In this document: one piece after another, positions 31,608 to 42,077 of the stretch
Layout: each line of letters begins with the position of its first letter
How positions within the stretch are numbered: the first letter of the stretch is position 1
DNA from: Chrysemys picta bellii
Lineage: Eukaryota; Chordata; Testudines; Emydidae
Direction: 5' to 3'
NCBI RefSeq assembly: GCF_011386835.1
Contig: NC_088801.1
Span: forward strand, 372,001 to 436,000
DNA: 64,000 nucleotides
Position numbers and translations under genes: made by a program
The notes under the pieces: generated by a model
Seen by the model: only the letters and a program-made list of their open reading frames with translations
The model's database searches: none
What the model was told of the DNA's origin: nothing

Positions 31608-33223
31608 ATGGGAGTTGCGATAGCTGACATGAGAGGTCAGGGCTACGATAATGGTGCCAACATGAGAGGAAAGAACAGAGGAGTGCAGACACAGATCCGA
31701 GAGTAAAACCCTCGAGCTTTTATTGTCCCGTGCAGTTCTCATTCACTGAGCTTGGTGGTCAGTGATGCAGCATCAGCTTCTAGTGAGGCTGCTGGTTTTT
31801 TTAATGTAAGTCAAAGCATCTCTGTATTTTTCTCTGCATCAACTCATCGATGGCAAATTTTGAAGCAACATCTGGGAACATCCTCACTGACACTGAAACC
31901 ACTGAGTGCCACACGATGGGAAAGTCGAGTGGAGGCGATAAAGCCTATCAAACACCAAATTGGGAAGATAGATGATGCCATAGTTGCCATTATGGAGGAT
32001 GATGCTATGACAGGAACTGTTCGTGGGAGAACAGTGGCAGAGGGAAATGGAATCACCAGAAACATACATAACTTCACATTTCTGTGTGGCTTAGTGTTGT
32101 GGCATGACATCCTGTTTGAAATAAATGTTGTAAGCAAGAGACTCCAAGGAGTTGACCTTGATATATCTGGAGCAATGGAACAACTAGACATAGCAAAGTC
32201 ACACCTACAGTCTTACCGGTCAGATGAGCGATTTCAAAACGTTCTGAAGAATGCACACAAGTTGGCAGAGGAACTTCACACTGAAGCTATTTTCCCACCC
32301 ATTCAAGAATACAAGAGTCACCAAAGAAGAAGACCTTTTAATTACAAGGCACGGGATAATCCCATAAGAGACCCCAAACACCAATTCAAAGTTGAATTCT
32401 TTAACCAGGTGCTAGATTGTGCAATACAGTCAGTTGAAGAACGTTTCATGCAGCTCAAGGAACACAGCAGTATATTTGGGATGTTGTATGATATTCCAAA
32501 ACTCCTCACTATACCTGAAGAAGACCTACACCAGCAATGCAGGGCACTAGAGACAGTGTTGACACATGATGACATGCGCGATATTGATGCGAGTGATTTA
32601 GGTGATGAACTGAAAGCCCTTTCAAGACACATTTCAGCAGGATCAACTCCAAAGGTTGTTCTGGAATATACGTGCACAAATAAGATGACCACCCTCTTTC
32701 CAAATGCTTTTGTTGCTCTGCGCATACTTCTAACACTTCCTGTAACAGTTGCCAGTGAAGAACGCAGCTTCTCCAAGCTGAAGTTAATAAAAACACATCT
32801 ACGCTCCACAATGACACAGGAGAGGCTGGTCGGCCTTGAAACCATCTCAGTAGAGCATGAGCTAGCCCAGACTGTGGACCTTCAGCAGGAAGCAGTTCAA
32901 ATCTTTGCAACCAAGAAGGCCAGGAAAGCACCACTTTGATTATTCAAACAGATAAAAATGCCAGTGTTTACTATGCAGACAAGAAAAGTTACATTTGCTG
33001 TTCAGGCGTTTGAAAGTTAAGAGTTACTTACAATTTTTGAACAAGGCATTTTAAGTTGTTAGTTCTCCTTTATTGGGGTAGGTAGCAGAGCAGGACCATG
33101 AGAGGAGTAGAACAGGAAGAAGGCAGATTTAAGATCTTTCAAAGTTTTGGCCCGAGCGAGGGGACATGGGGGCGTCATTTGAGCTCCCCGCCTCAGGTGC
33201 CAAAATGTTGTGGGCCGGCCCTG
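31608..33223 (+). mobile_element. 3' half of an autonomous hAT element
   Basis: It contains the transposase pseudogene and ends GTTGTGGGCCGGCCCTG at 33223, the terminus of the CAGGGCCGGC family whose non-autonomous members occur across the window. The 5' half is replaced by LTR-like sequence. Confidence 0.75.
31613..32939 (+). pseudogene. hAT transposase (ZMYM/TTF-finger type), 5'-truncated
   Basis: The frame begins without a start codon (ADMRGQGYDNGANM near 31622). It meets one TAA just after QIRE (about 31705), then stays open for about 410 codons to the stop at 32937-32939. The stretch HSLSLVVSDAAS is the RNase H-like catalytic core, LSATRWESR follows, and the C-terminus has the hAT dimerisation motif (NAFVALRILLTLPVTVASEERSFSKL). 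The N-terminal zinc finger is absent. The enzyme would cut at the element's TIRs. The long open frame despite one stop suggests moderate age. Confidence 0.85.
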
Positions 33224-34370
33224 CTCCTCTGTGTGTGTGTGCGTGTGGGGGGCAGAATTGTGATTAGGGGTGTTGGTGCTTCCCCTCCTCAGAGCCGTGT
33301 GTGTGTGGGGTGTGTGTGTGTGTGTGACGGCAGCATGTTCACGTGGCGGGAGGGCAATCGGGGTCACTCCTCCCTGCACGCGCTTGGGGCCCCCACTGAG
33401 CTCAGCACAAGGAGGGGCCCTGGCAGCCTCCCCCCTCCCATTCCTTTGTCCAGGCAAACCTGGTTTGGCAGCCTGGGGTCCCCTGGGCACCCCCCAGGAG
33501 CCTGACACCCCCTCACACATCCCAGGCTGGGCAGGGGCCACTTTCCCAATGTGGGGGGGGCGCTCTCTCCCACCCAGCTGGAGCCGGCTGCCCCAGGGTG
33601 GAGCGTGGGTCGGGAATGGGCAGGGAGCTGCTGGCTCTGGGTGGGAGCGGCTGCAGCAGCAGGCAGCCTGCACATGGGGCAGGGCCCTGATGGGCGCTGG
33701 GGCATCGGTCTCCCCCTCGCCCCAGGCTCTACGGGCGCCTGGATCACCCCCCGGTGCCATCGGGGTGCTGCCCTCGCGGCCAGCCCAGCTCCGCGGCAGG
33801 ACACCACGCGGCGCGCCTGGCTCGGGGTCTACTTGTGCCTCTTTATTATGGAGCAGTTTGTACCTTTATAAAACGGGGACTCGCATCTCTGACATTCAGC
33901 AGAACAATGGGGTGACTGCGCCCCTCCCCCAGGACCTCGCCCCTCACAGGCTCCAGGGTTGTGTGTGTCTGTCTGTCCATCCCCCTTGGACCGCATGGCC
34001 ACATGCTTCTGTCTGTCCATCCCCCAGGGGCCGCATGTGTCTGTCTGTCCATCCCCCAGGGTCCACATGGCCATGTGCATCTGTCTATGCGTCCCTCTCG
34101 GACCGCATGGCCACATGCTTCTGTCTGTCCGTCCCCCAGGGACCCTATTCCTGTTGTCATCTGTCTGTCCATCCCCCAGGGACTGCATGGCCATGTGCGT
34201 CTATCTGTCCGTCCTCCAGGGACCGCATGGCTGTTGGTATCTCTCTGTCCATTCCCTGGGGGCTGCATGGCTGTGTGCGTCTGTCTGTCTGTGCCTCCTC
34301 CTCCCTCCACCCCCACACACAGGCCTGCAGGAGCTGCCCACACTGCTGCTCACCTCATAGATGACCCCTC
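33224..34370 (-). repeat. TE-free paralogue of the inverted-arm sequence
   Basis: Read as the reverse complement, this matches 25160 down to 21300, but without the hAT (22973-24987) and the solo LTR (21764-22815). It includes a TG/GT microsatellite (33296-33325) and a CTGTCTGTCCATCCCCCAGGG minisatellite (33960-34290). Frames open across it are repeat artefacts. Confidence 0.75.
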
Positions 34371-34383
34371 AGTCTTCTCTTTG

Positions 34384-34585
34384 GGGGGGAGGGATAGCTC
34401 AGTAGTTTGAACATTGGCCTGCTAAACCCAGGGTTATGAGTTCAATCCTTAAGGGGGCCACTTAGGGATCTGAGGCAAAATCAGTACTTGGTCCTGCTAG
34501 TGAAGGCAGGGGGCTGGACTCAATGACCTTTCAAAGTCCCTTCCAGTTCTAGGAGATGGGATATCTCCATTATTTATTTATTTAT
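34384..34585 (+). mobile_element. tRNA-derived SINE with CR1-like tail
   Basis: A pol III A-box-like TAGCTCAGTAGTTTGA (34395-34410) and a B box GGTTATGAGTTCAATCC (34432-34448) are spaced as in a tRNA. The 3' part, GGGGGCTGGACTCAATGACC, resembles the CR1 3' end, and the element ends in a TTAT-rich tail. This is the layout of the reptile Cry-type SINE family, from memory. Confidence 0.8.
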
Positions 34586-34596
34586 TATTTCTCTTC

Positions 34597-34690
34597 AGCA
34601 GACTAAATAGGCCCAGTTCCCTCAGCCTCTCCTCATAAGTCATGTGCCCCGGCCCCCTGATCCTTTTCATTGCCTTCCACTGGACTTAGA
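34597..34690 (-). repeat. CR1 fragment
   Basis: AGGCCCAGTTCCCTCAGCCT, then CTCATAAGTCATGTGCCCCG, is the reverse complement of the CR1 segment at about 18135-18185. Confidence 0.8.
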
Positions 34691-35019
34691 TTTCCAAGAC
34701 TTGAGTTTTTTTCTCAGTTTCAAAGTCTTTCCACTAACTTTCAGGGCCCCTGTTGCCTCTTCCTGGCTGGACAATGGATGGGATTTGAAGTTAGTTAGGA
34801 GATAAGATCGGGAGAGCTGGCAATCTCACTGCGCAGAAATCAGCTGGTTATTTGAAAGGGTGGGTCTGCCTGGCTGGGGTGGGTCTGCCTGGGGTTGATG
34901 TTTGTGTGTCTGTTAATGGCACCAGGAACCAGTCTCAGCAGCTTTATAATTAACGAACACATTTTTAAGTGCAAGTTGGCAAATAACACAACCATTGTGT
35001 ATTCGTTTGTGCTGTGGTG
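34691..35019. repeat. Dispersed repeat shared with 47615-48260
   Basis: Both contain GATTTCCAAGACT, GCCTCTTCCTGGCTGGACAA, CAGAAATCAGCTGGTT and ATTGTGTA(T/G)TCGTTTGTGC. Here a middle portion is deleted. It is probably LTR-derived, but the class is not certain. Confidence 0.55.
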
Positions 35020-35115
35020 GTATCTGCGGAGGCCCCAGTCGGGCTCAGGGCTCCTCTGCGCCGGGTGCTGCACAGACACTGGGAGACCCGATCCCTGCCC
35101 CACAGAGCTCACGGG
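35020..35115. repeat. MIR/L2-type repeat
   Basis: GCCGGGTGCTGCACAGACAC, then CCCTGCCCCACAGAGCTCAC, matches the conserved tail of an ancient vertebrate repeat ('gctgtacaaacac ... tccctgccccaaagagcttac'). Confidence 0.55.
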
Positions 35116-35948
35116 CTAGTTGAAACCAAAAGACAAGGAGAGAGTGATGGAAATGGGAATCAGTTCCCACGGTTACGGTGGTAAGCTGGGTGCACAACTT
35201 GATAGTTCACATTTAAACCTAAATGTCTGGCTCCCAAGCCAGGCCTGGGGGAGCTGGTTGTTTACCAGCCGGGCGGCAGCAGTGGGGCTGGAGCGGGGAT
35301 TGACCAAGTGGCACGTGGAAGCATTAAAGACGAATGATCTAAAAACATTTTTAAATGTGGCCTTGTGAGGTTTTGTGCGCCTGTGGACACATAAAGCAGC
35401 CCGGGTGGGGGTGATTCTTCTTTGACTTATCCTGACGCTTTTCATTGATTTATTTTTTAATTTTTTTTGGAAGCCCAAAGAGGGAGAGACGCAGTGGGGA
35501 GGGGACGTGGGTTATAGTTGAATCCCCTGGGCAGGTTAGTTAGAAGGTCTCAGTGTCCCCTGGACCAGGGCTGCCAGAGTTACTAGATAGGTTCAGCAGC
35601 TGTTTCTGATGCTGGAAAGTTTCCATTCAGGGCTAGCGGTCTTGCAGAGGTGCATTTGCTGTGAAAGTTGTGTCCCAAACCTGTACCGCTCTGGGACAGT
35701 GGTTTCTGTTGGTGGAGGAAGAAGGGCTAAGAGGGGTCCCATCCCCCCTTCCTGGTTTTTGTACTTGCTCAAAGTTCCCTAGGCCGGGATGCCATGGCCT
35801 GAGTGCATTTAAGCAGTGGTCCTGTACTGAGTCAGCACCACTGTGGCCAGAGGAGGGTCCCCACCTGACTGGTATTTGACCAGCCTGGCCCGTTTTTTTT
35901 ACTGAGTTGCCAGAAAAATAATTTAATCTGCCAGGGTTTTTTACGTGG
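35116..35948. other. No gene recognised
   Basis: I find no element or coding potential that I can support in this stretch. Confidence 0.45.
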
Positions 35949-38425
35949 GACTAAAGAAGTGCATTGTTCTCACAACAGACTGGGGTAGCTAATGTTCAAA
36001 GTTTCTGTGCCCAGGTAACGATGCTCCATGTTCCCCCTTCCGCCGTTTCAGCCATAACAGATCAAACCTGTTGAAAATACAGCCGCCGTCTGCCCAGCAC
36101 CACGCAAGCGACTGCACATGTGGGGCCTCGGGGTGGAGGTGTCATCACTTAGCCCAGTTCTTAGCAATTTCACCTCTAATGACTTCATTGGGCAGCACCA
36201 CTGTCTCCTCTGGAACCAGCCCTAAGGCCCAGCACTCCGCCCCATGGTGAGTTCAGCTCCAGGGGTCCCTGAGAAGAGATCAGAACTTTTAACTACGTCT
36301 CTCTAGACTTATTTCTGGATCTGAGTCCAGACCGGCTTCAGGGGAGAGAGGGAGCCACGGTGGGACCTCGGGGTGGAGCATGGGCCGGGCCATGGCCGGA
36401 TTGGGGGCGGCTTAGCCTGACCTGGCCTATGATATCTGCCACCCATGCTCAGTGTCTACTGAGATTGGAATCTGCAGCCTGTCTCCAAAGCAGAGGTGCC
36501 AATTCCAATACTTCCTGGGGGGACAAATTCCAGTCCCTGCCCCTCCCCTGGCAGAGACCCCTTCTGGTCCCTGCTCTTCCCCCCATCCCCATTGGCCGGG
36601 GAGTCTCCCCTCTGCTTTACCCACAGGGCATCAGCGGGTGGCGCCAGGAGTTGAGTTCTCTGCAGGGTCCCTGCACTCTGCTGGACAGGACGAGCCCCAT
36701 GCACCAGTTCGCAGCACCATTGGGCTGGGCTGGGCTGGGCTGGGCTGGATGGAAAGGCGTCCGGGCCAATTTCAGTGATGTTGCAACCCTGCGAGTGGTC
36801 TCCAGCCAAGTCAAATTACTGTAGCGTTAGGACTGTGAAGCCAGAGCGACCCTACAGACCGCTCCGGCGTAGCATTACCACCATTGAAATGCAAAAAACC
36901 CAGCCCCCCACCCCCAAAGCAAGCCCACCGCAACCCCATCCTCCAGGCCTCTCTGCAACTTCCCCTTCAACAGCCGTCTAGAGAGATAAGGCAGATAGCT
37001 ACAACTGAGAACATCGCAGGTCTCCTCACTCACGTGAGTCAAACCCTCTCGCACGCACCTGTGCAGTCACTTGCGTGGTGCTGGGCAGACGGCGGCTGTA
37101 TTTTCTACAAGTGTAAGCAGAGTCAGAACGGGCTCTCCCCTGACATGTGGTGGTGAGCTGTGGAAAAGGACCTCAGGGGCTGATCTCATTTGCATGGGCC
37201 CACCCACCCTGCCTAGCATGATGGACTGCTGGCCTATATGGTCACTTTGGCTGTTGTGGGACCCCCAGTCTCTTTGTTATTGGGGCAGCAGTAATGGAGG
37301 GTTGTTATCCCGGTTGTGTGAATTGTAATGTGAACTGTACTTGACATTTTATGAAGGAGGGACTCGACCTCAACTTAGTAGCACTCGCTAGTGAAGGGAC
37401 ATGGGTTCCAAACCCCTCTGAGGGGCATGTCTGGGATAGTGGTTCTGGCCACAGACACTATTTTGGCTTCTTGTGCCATAGTGCTCATAAAGCTAATTTT
37501 GAGTCAGTTAGGAGTCAGGTTAGGTGCTGCAATCACTGATTCCTAGATCTAAGCTTTAGACCTGCTTTGGGCGAGTGGTTCTGAGTATGCCAGCATTGAG
37601 GGCCCCCTATTAAGAGCTGGAATCCCTGAGAGCTGTGTTAAGAGTGGGGAGCTTGACAACAAGTTGTGAGCAGCTAGGAGGATGGTTAGTGGAGGGGAGT
37701 GGATAGCGGAGAGGCACACGTGGTGGAGAGGAGCGGATAGCAGGGCAGCTGGCAGGGGTGCAGCTGGTGGTGAAGACTGCAGCTGAACCCCACGGAGAGG
37801 TCTGGCGATCGATCATCCGTCAATCCGAACAGCGGACTATGTAAGCTGCCCCCCCCATACCTCCCCCCACTTCCACCCAGGCTGGGAGGTGAACTCTGCA
37901 GATGAACTTCTGAACTCTGGGGGCTGCACTGACCAAGGACAGAAACTGTGTGTGGGGTGACTGTTGGGTTGCTGGATTTAAGACCTCGAGGGGAAAAGGA
38001 CACTGCCAAACTTACTTGGGGGTGGGTCTTTTGCTCATGGTTTGTGTTATGAATCCTGTTTGTGGTGTTTCCCCAACATAATGCCGCATTGTTTCCCTCC
38101 TTTATTGAAAGGCTTTTGCTACACTCAGACTCTGTGTTTGCAAGAGGGGAAGTATTGCCTCTTAGAGGCACCCGGGGGGTGGTGTGTAATTGTGCCAAGT
38201 CACTGGGTGGGGGCTCGAGCCGGTTTTGCATTGCGTTATTGAAACGGAACCCCTAGATACTGAACCCGGCCCTTGTTGCTGCCAACTCTGACAGGCAGGA
38301 GGGTAACACATGTTTGATCTGTTATCACTTAAACTGCGAAAGGGGGAACATGCAGCATCGTTAGCTCGGCACAGAAACTTTGAACATTAGCTATCCCAGT
38401 GTGTTGTGAGAATAATGCACATCTA
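35949..38425. mobile_element. TIR element (about 170-bp arms) split by an LTR
   Basis: The left arm 35949-36120 pairs with a right arm in two pieces, 37055-37111 and 38313-38425, because an LTR (37112-38308) lies inside it. Shared motifs include TAGCTAATGTTCAAAGTTTC (left) and its reverse complement near 38375. CTAAAG occurs at both outer edges and may be the TSD. The interior 36126-37054 has a GGGCT run (36722-36748) and no transposase. Confidence 0.65.
37112..38308 (+). mobile_element. Complete solo LTR inside the TIR element
   Basis: It runs TGTAAGCAGAGTCAG to GAGGGTAACA. The flanks CAAG (37108-37111) and CATG (38309-38312) behave as a 4-bp duplication: removing the LTR and one copy restores an arm of the same length as its inverted partner. 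The truncated relative is at 16925-17804. Confidence 0.7.
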
Positions 38426-38427
38426 AA

Positions 38428-38637
38428 GTAAAGCATTTGATACGGTTTCACATGACCTTCTCATCAATAAACTAGGGAAATACAACCTAGATGGGGCTAC
38501 TCTAAGGTGGGTGCAAAACTGGCTGGAAAACCGTCTTCAGAGAGTCGTTATTAACCAGTGGGTTCCACAGGGATCGGTTCTGGGTCCGCTTCTGTTCAAT
38601 GTCGTCAGCAACAATTTAGATCAGGGCATAGAGAGTG
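38428..38637 (+). pseudogene. CR1 RT fragment
   Basis: It translates to KAFDTVSHDLLINKLGKYN, WVQNWLENRLQRVVIN and VPQGSVLGPLLFN, the CR1 RT core, with a deletion between RVVIN and WVPQG. Another piece of a CR1 3' end lies at 40531-40640, beyond the minisatellite. Confidence 0.85.
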
Positions 38638-38739
38638 CTTCCTGCCGCCACCGCCGGTGAGTGCGGGCCAGACCCCTTCTGCCGGCTCCAGTACCCCGCT
38701 AATCCCGCGGGCCACGTTGCTCGGGGGAGGGGGCCTGGG

Positions 38740-40345
38740 GAAAGGGGTGGAATGGGGGTGGGGTGGTGGCGGAGCAGGGGCAGGAAGCGGTGGGGTGGGG
38801 GGCATGTGAGAAGGGGTGGGGTGGGGTTGGGGTGGTGGCGGAGCAGGGACAGGAAGCAGTGGGGCAGGGGGGCATGGAAGAAGGGGTGGAATGGGAGTGG
38901 GGTGGTGGCGGAGCAGGGTCAGGAAGAGGTGGGGCAGGGGGGCATGGGAGAAGGTGGGGTGGGGGTGGGGGGGTGGAGGAGCAGGGTCAGGAAGAGGTGG
39001 GGCAGGGGGGCATGGGAGAAGGTGGGGTGGGGGTGGGGGGGTGGAGGAGCAGGGTCAGGAAGAGGTGGGGCAGGGGGGCATGGGAGAAGGTGGGGTGGGG
39101 GTGGGGGTGGGGGGTGGAGGAGCAGGGTCAGGAAGAGGTGGGGCAGGGGGGCATGGGAGAAGGTGGGGTGGGGGTGGGGGGGTGGAGGAGCAGGGTCAGG
39201 AAGAGGTGGGGCAGGGGGGCATGGGAGAAGGTGGGGTGGGGGTGGGGGTGGGGGGTGGAGGAGCAGGGTCAGGAAGAGGTGGGGCAGGGGGGCATGGGAG
39301 AAGGTGGGGTGGGGTGGGGGGGTGGAGGAGCAGGGTCAGGAAGTGGTGGGGCAGGGGGGCATGGGAGAAGGTGGGGTGGGGGTGGGGTGGTGGCGGAGCA
39401 GGGGCAGGAAGAGGTGAGGTGGGGGGCATGGGAGAAGGTGGGGTGGGGGTGGGGGTGGGGGGTGGAGGAGCAGGGTCAGGAAGAGGTGGGGCAGGGTGGC
39501 ATGGGAGAAGGTGGGGTGGGGGTGGGGGGGTGGAGGAGCAGGGGCAGGAAGCGGTGAGGCAGGGGGGCATGGGAGAAGGTGGGGTGGGGGAGGGGTGGCG
39601 GAGCAGGGGCAGGAAGCGGTGAGGCAGGGGGGCATGGGAGAAGGTGGGGTGGGGGTGGGGGGGTGGAGGAGCAGGGGCAGGAAGAGGTGGGGCGGGGGGG
39701 CATGGGAGAAGGTGGGGTGGGGGTGGGGGGGTGGAGGAGCAGGGGCAGGAAGAGGTGGGGTGGGGGGCATGGGAGAAGGTGGGGTGGGGGTGGGGGGGTG
39801 GGGGAGCAGGGTCAGGAAGAGGTGGGGCGGGGGGGCATGGGAGAAGGTGGGGTGGGGGTGGGGGGGTGGAGGAGCAGGGGCAGGAAGAGGTGGGGCAGGG
39901 GGGCATGGGAGAAGGTGGGGTGGGGGTGGGGGGGTGGGGGAGTAGGGGCAGGAAGCGGTGAGGCAGGGGGGCATGGGAGAAGGTGGGGTGGGGGAGGGGT
40001 GGTGGCAGAGCAGGGGCAGGAAGCGGTGAGGCAGGGGGGCATGGGAGAAGGTGGGGTGGGGGAGGGGTGGCGGAGCAGGGGCAGGAAGCGGTGAGGCAGG
40101 GGGGCATGGGAGAAGGTGGGGTGGGGGTGGGGGGGTGGAGGAGCAGGGGCAGGAAGAGGTGAGGCAGGGGGGCATGGGAGAAGGTGGGGTGGGGGAGGGG
40201 GGGTGGCGGAGCAGGGGCAGGAAGAGGTGGGGCAGGGGGGCATGGGAGAAGGTGGGGTGGGGGTGGGGGGGTGGGGGAGTAGGGGCAGGAAGCGGTGAGG
40301 CAGGGGGGCATGGGAGAAGGTGGGGTGGGGGTGGCGGGGCTCACT
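38740..40345 (+). repeat. G-rich minisatellite, about 70-bp unit
   Basis: More than 20 units with GGGGGGCATGGGAGAAGGTG, then GGGGTGGGGGTGGGGG and GGAGCAGGGGCAGGAAG. Almost all G runs are on the plus strand, with many G4-forming runs. Several frames are open on both strands over long distances as a result. At 40346-40530 the array leads to TAAGGATGGCCCTG, a hAT-type terminus. Confidence 0.9.
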
Positions 40346-40530
40346 TTGTTGGTCGCAAGGCGGAGGGGAACGAGTGGTCTGGATGCTGTAACCGAATAAA
40401 TCACTTCTTACCACTTCACCCGGCTTCGTCCATCATTCGGCCCTGCAACAGGCATCATGAAATTTGGTGCCCCAAATTACATGGTGCCCAATGCAGCCGC
40501 GTATTCTGCGTATGCCTAAGGATGGCCCTG

Positions 40531-40640
40531 GGTCAGGGTGGTGAAACACTGGAACAAATTGCCTAGGGAGGTTGTGGAATCTCCATCTCTGGAGATATTT
40601 AAGAGCAGGCTGGATAGACATCTATCAGGGATGAGTTAGA
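40531..40640 (+). repeat. CR1 3' fragment
   Basis: GTGGTGAAACACTGGAACAA, TTGCCTAGGGAGGTTGTGG and AAGAGCAGGCTGGATAGACA match the CR1 end of ORF2 (VVKHWNxLPREVVE). Confidence 0.8.
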
Positions 40641-40641
40641 T

Positions 40642-40900
40642 TAGGAGTCTCAAACACGCGGCCTGGGGGCCGCATGTGGCCCACGGGGTTATTTTCTGCG
40701 GCCCGCGAGCTCCTCGCGGCCCCCCCCCTGCATTTACCTAGAGCGGCTCGGGCCCGACACGCAGCGGGGGCAGGGCAGGCTCCCTGCCTGCCCTGAGCCC
40801 CATGCCGCACCTTGCACTCTGACCCCCTGCCCTGAAACCCCTGCTGCACCCTGCACAGCTCCCCCCACTGCCCTGAGCCCCCTGTCGCATCCTTTTAAAA
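40642..40900. mobile_element. hAT-type MITE fragment
   Basis: TAGGAGTCTCAAACACGCGG, then CCGCATGTGGCCC, is the usual start of a Charlie-type MITE ('gcggcccgcgagctcc' follows). The 3' end was not found. Confidence 0.55.
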
Positions 40901-40929
40901 ATATTCCATTTCACCCCTTTTAAGTATTG

Positions 40930-41560
40930 GCACAACATCAGCCTTCTTCCAGTTTTCTGGAACGTCCCTAGTGCTCCAAGACTTGTTGAAAAATTAACAT
41001 TAACATTAATGTTCCAGCAAGCTCCTCAGCCAACTCTTTTAAAACTCTTGGATGCAGGGTATTTGGACCTTCGATTTACAAATGTCTAACCTTAGTAGCT
41101 GCTGTTTAACATCCTCCTGAGGTACTAGTAGAAAAGTATTTTCATCATCATACATTATGACGACACCATCTTTTTTCCCCCAAACACAGAACAGAAATAT
41201 TTATTGAACACTTCTGCCTTTTCTATTGATAATTCTACCTTTTCCATCTAGGAAAGGCCCAATCTCATTAGCAGGATTCTTTTTGTTCCTCATATACTTA
41301 AAAAAAACCTATTCTTATTATTATCCTTAATTCAGCTGGCCTTAGATGTCTCCTTATGTCCCTTGGCTTCTCTGATCAATTTTCTACAGTTCCTAACATC
41401 TGACATATTAATTACCATCAATTTCCCATTTCTTCTATTTGTTTATAGATAGAGAGAGAGACTGTCAGTTCCCCTCTTATCCAGGCCATTTTTTAACCAG
41501 CACAGCCTTCTTCCTCAATTGTGGGGTTGTTGTTTTTTTTGCATATCTACTAAAGTAATT
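40930..41560 (-). pseudogene. Degenerate CR1 ORF2 fragment
   Basis: It covers the same CR1 section as 2534-3125 (TCCTCCTGAGGTACTA, AGAACAGAAATATTTATTGA, TCTACAGTTCCTAAC). It is AT-rich and full of stops. Confidence 0.7.
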
Positions 41561-41694
41561 TTGTTTAGGTTTTTTTCCACTTTTAAATGAAAGCCAAGAT
41601 CCTCACATCATCCCTTGAGTGGGGAGGAAGGGGGAGAGGAGCTGGGTTTTTAAGACAAACACTAACTAGTGGGTGTGATGTTTTGGGGATCACC

Positions 41695-42077
41695 AGACCA
41701 TAGACTCATAGACTCATAGACTTTAAGGTCAGAAGGGACCATTATGATCATCTGGTCTGACCCCCTGCATGCTGCAGGCCATAAAACCGTCCCTACCCCT
41801 TCCCTGGACTCTGCTGTTGAAGTCCCCAATCCTGTTTTTAGTGACTGCAATCGGCAGAGACCCTCCTGCTAGAGATCCCTGCCCCATGCTGCGGAGGAAG
41901 GCGAAAAACCTCCAGAGGCTCAGCCAATCTGCCCTGGAGGAAAATTCCTTCCCGACCCCAAATGTGGCGATCAGTAAGACCCCGAGCATATAGGCAAGAG
42001 TCTCCAGCCCGACCCCGTTAGCCATTATACTATTTACCCACCATTGCTTGGCTTTCCTTGACTACTATGTTTTACCA
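41695..42077 (-). repeat. 3' UTR and tail of the nearly intact CR1
   Basis: The minus-strand 3' UTR ends with three GACTCATA-type tail units at 41701-41723 (plus strand TAGACTCATAGACTCATAGA), the CR1-type 8-bp tail repeat. TGGTCCCTTCTGACCTTAAA precedes it. Confidence 0.85.

Noticed and set aside
31752..32939. A domesticated host transposase gene
   Set aside because: Long open frame, but there is no start codon, one upstream in-frame stop, a missing zinc-finger N-terminus and a TIR still attached. A remnant is simpler.
34395..34448. A true tRNA gene
   Set aside because: A and B boxes are present, but the cloverleaf is degenerate and the sequence continues into a CR1-like tail, so it is a SINE.
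38635..40414. 200-400-codon frames in the G-rich array
   Set aside because: Tandem repeat with no stop in many frames; low complexity only.
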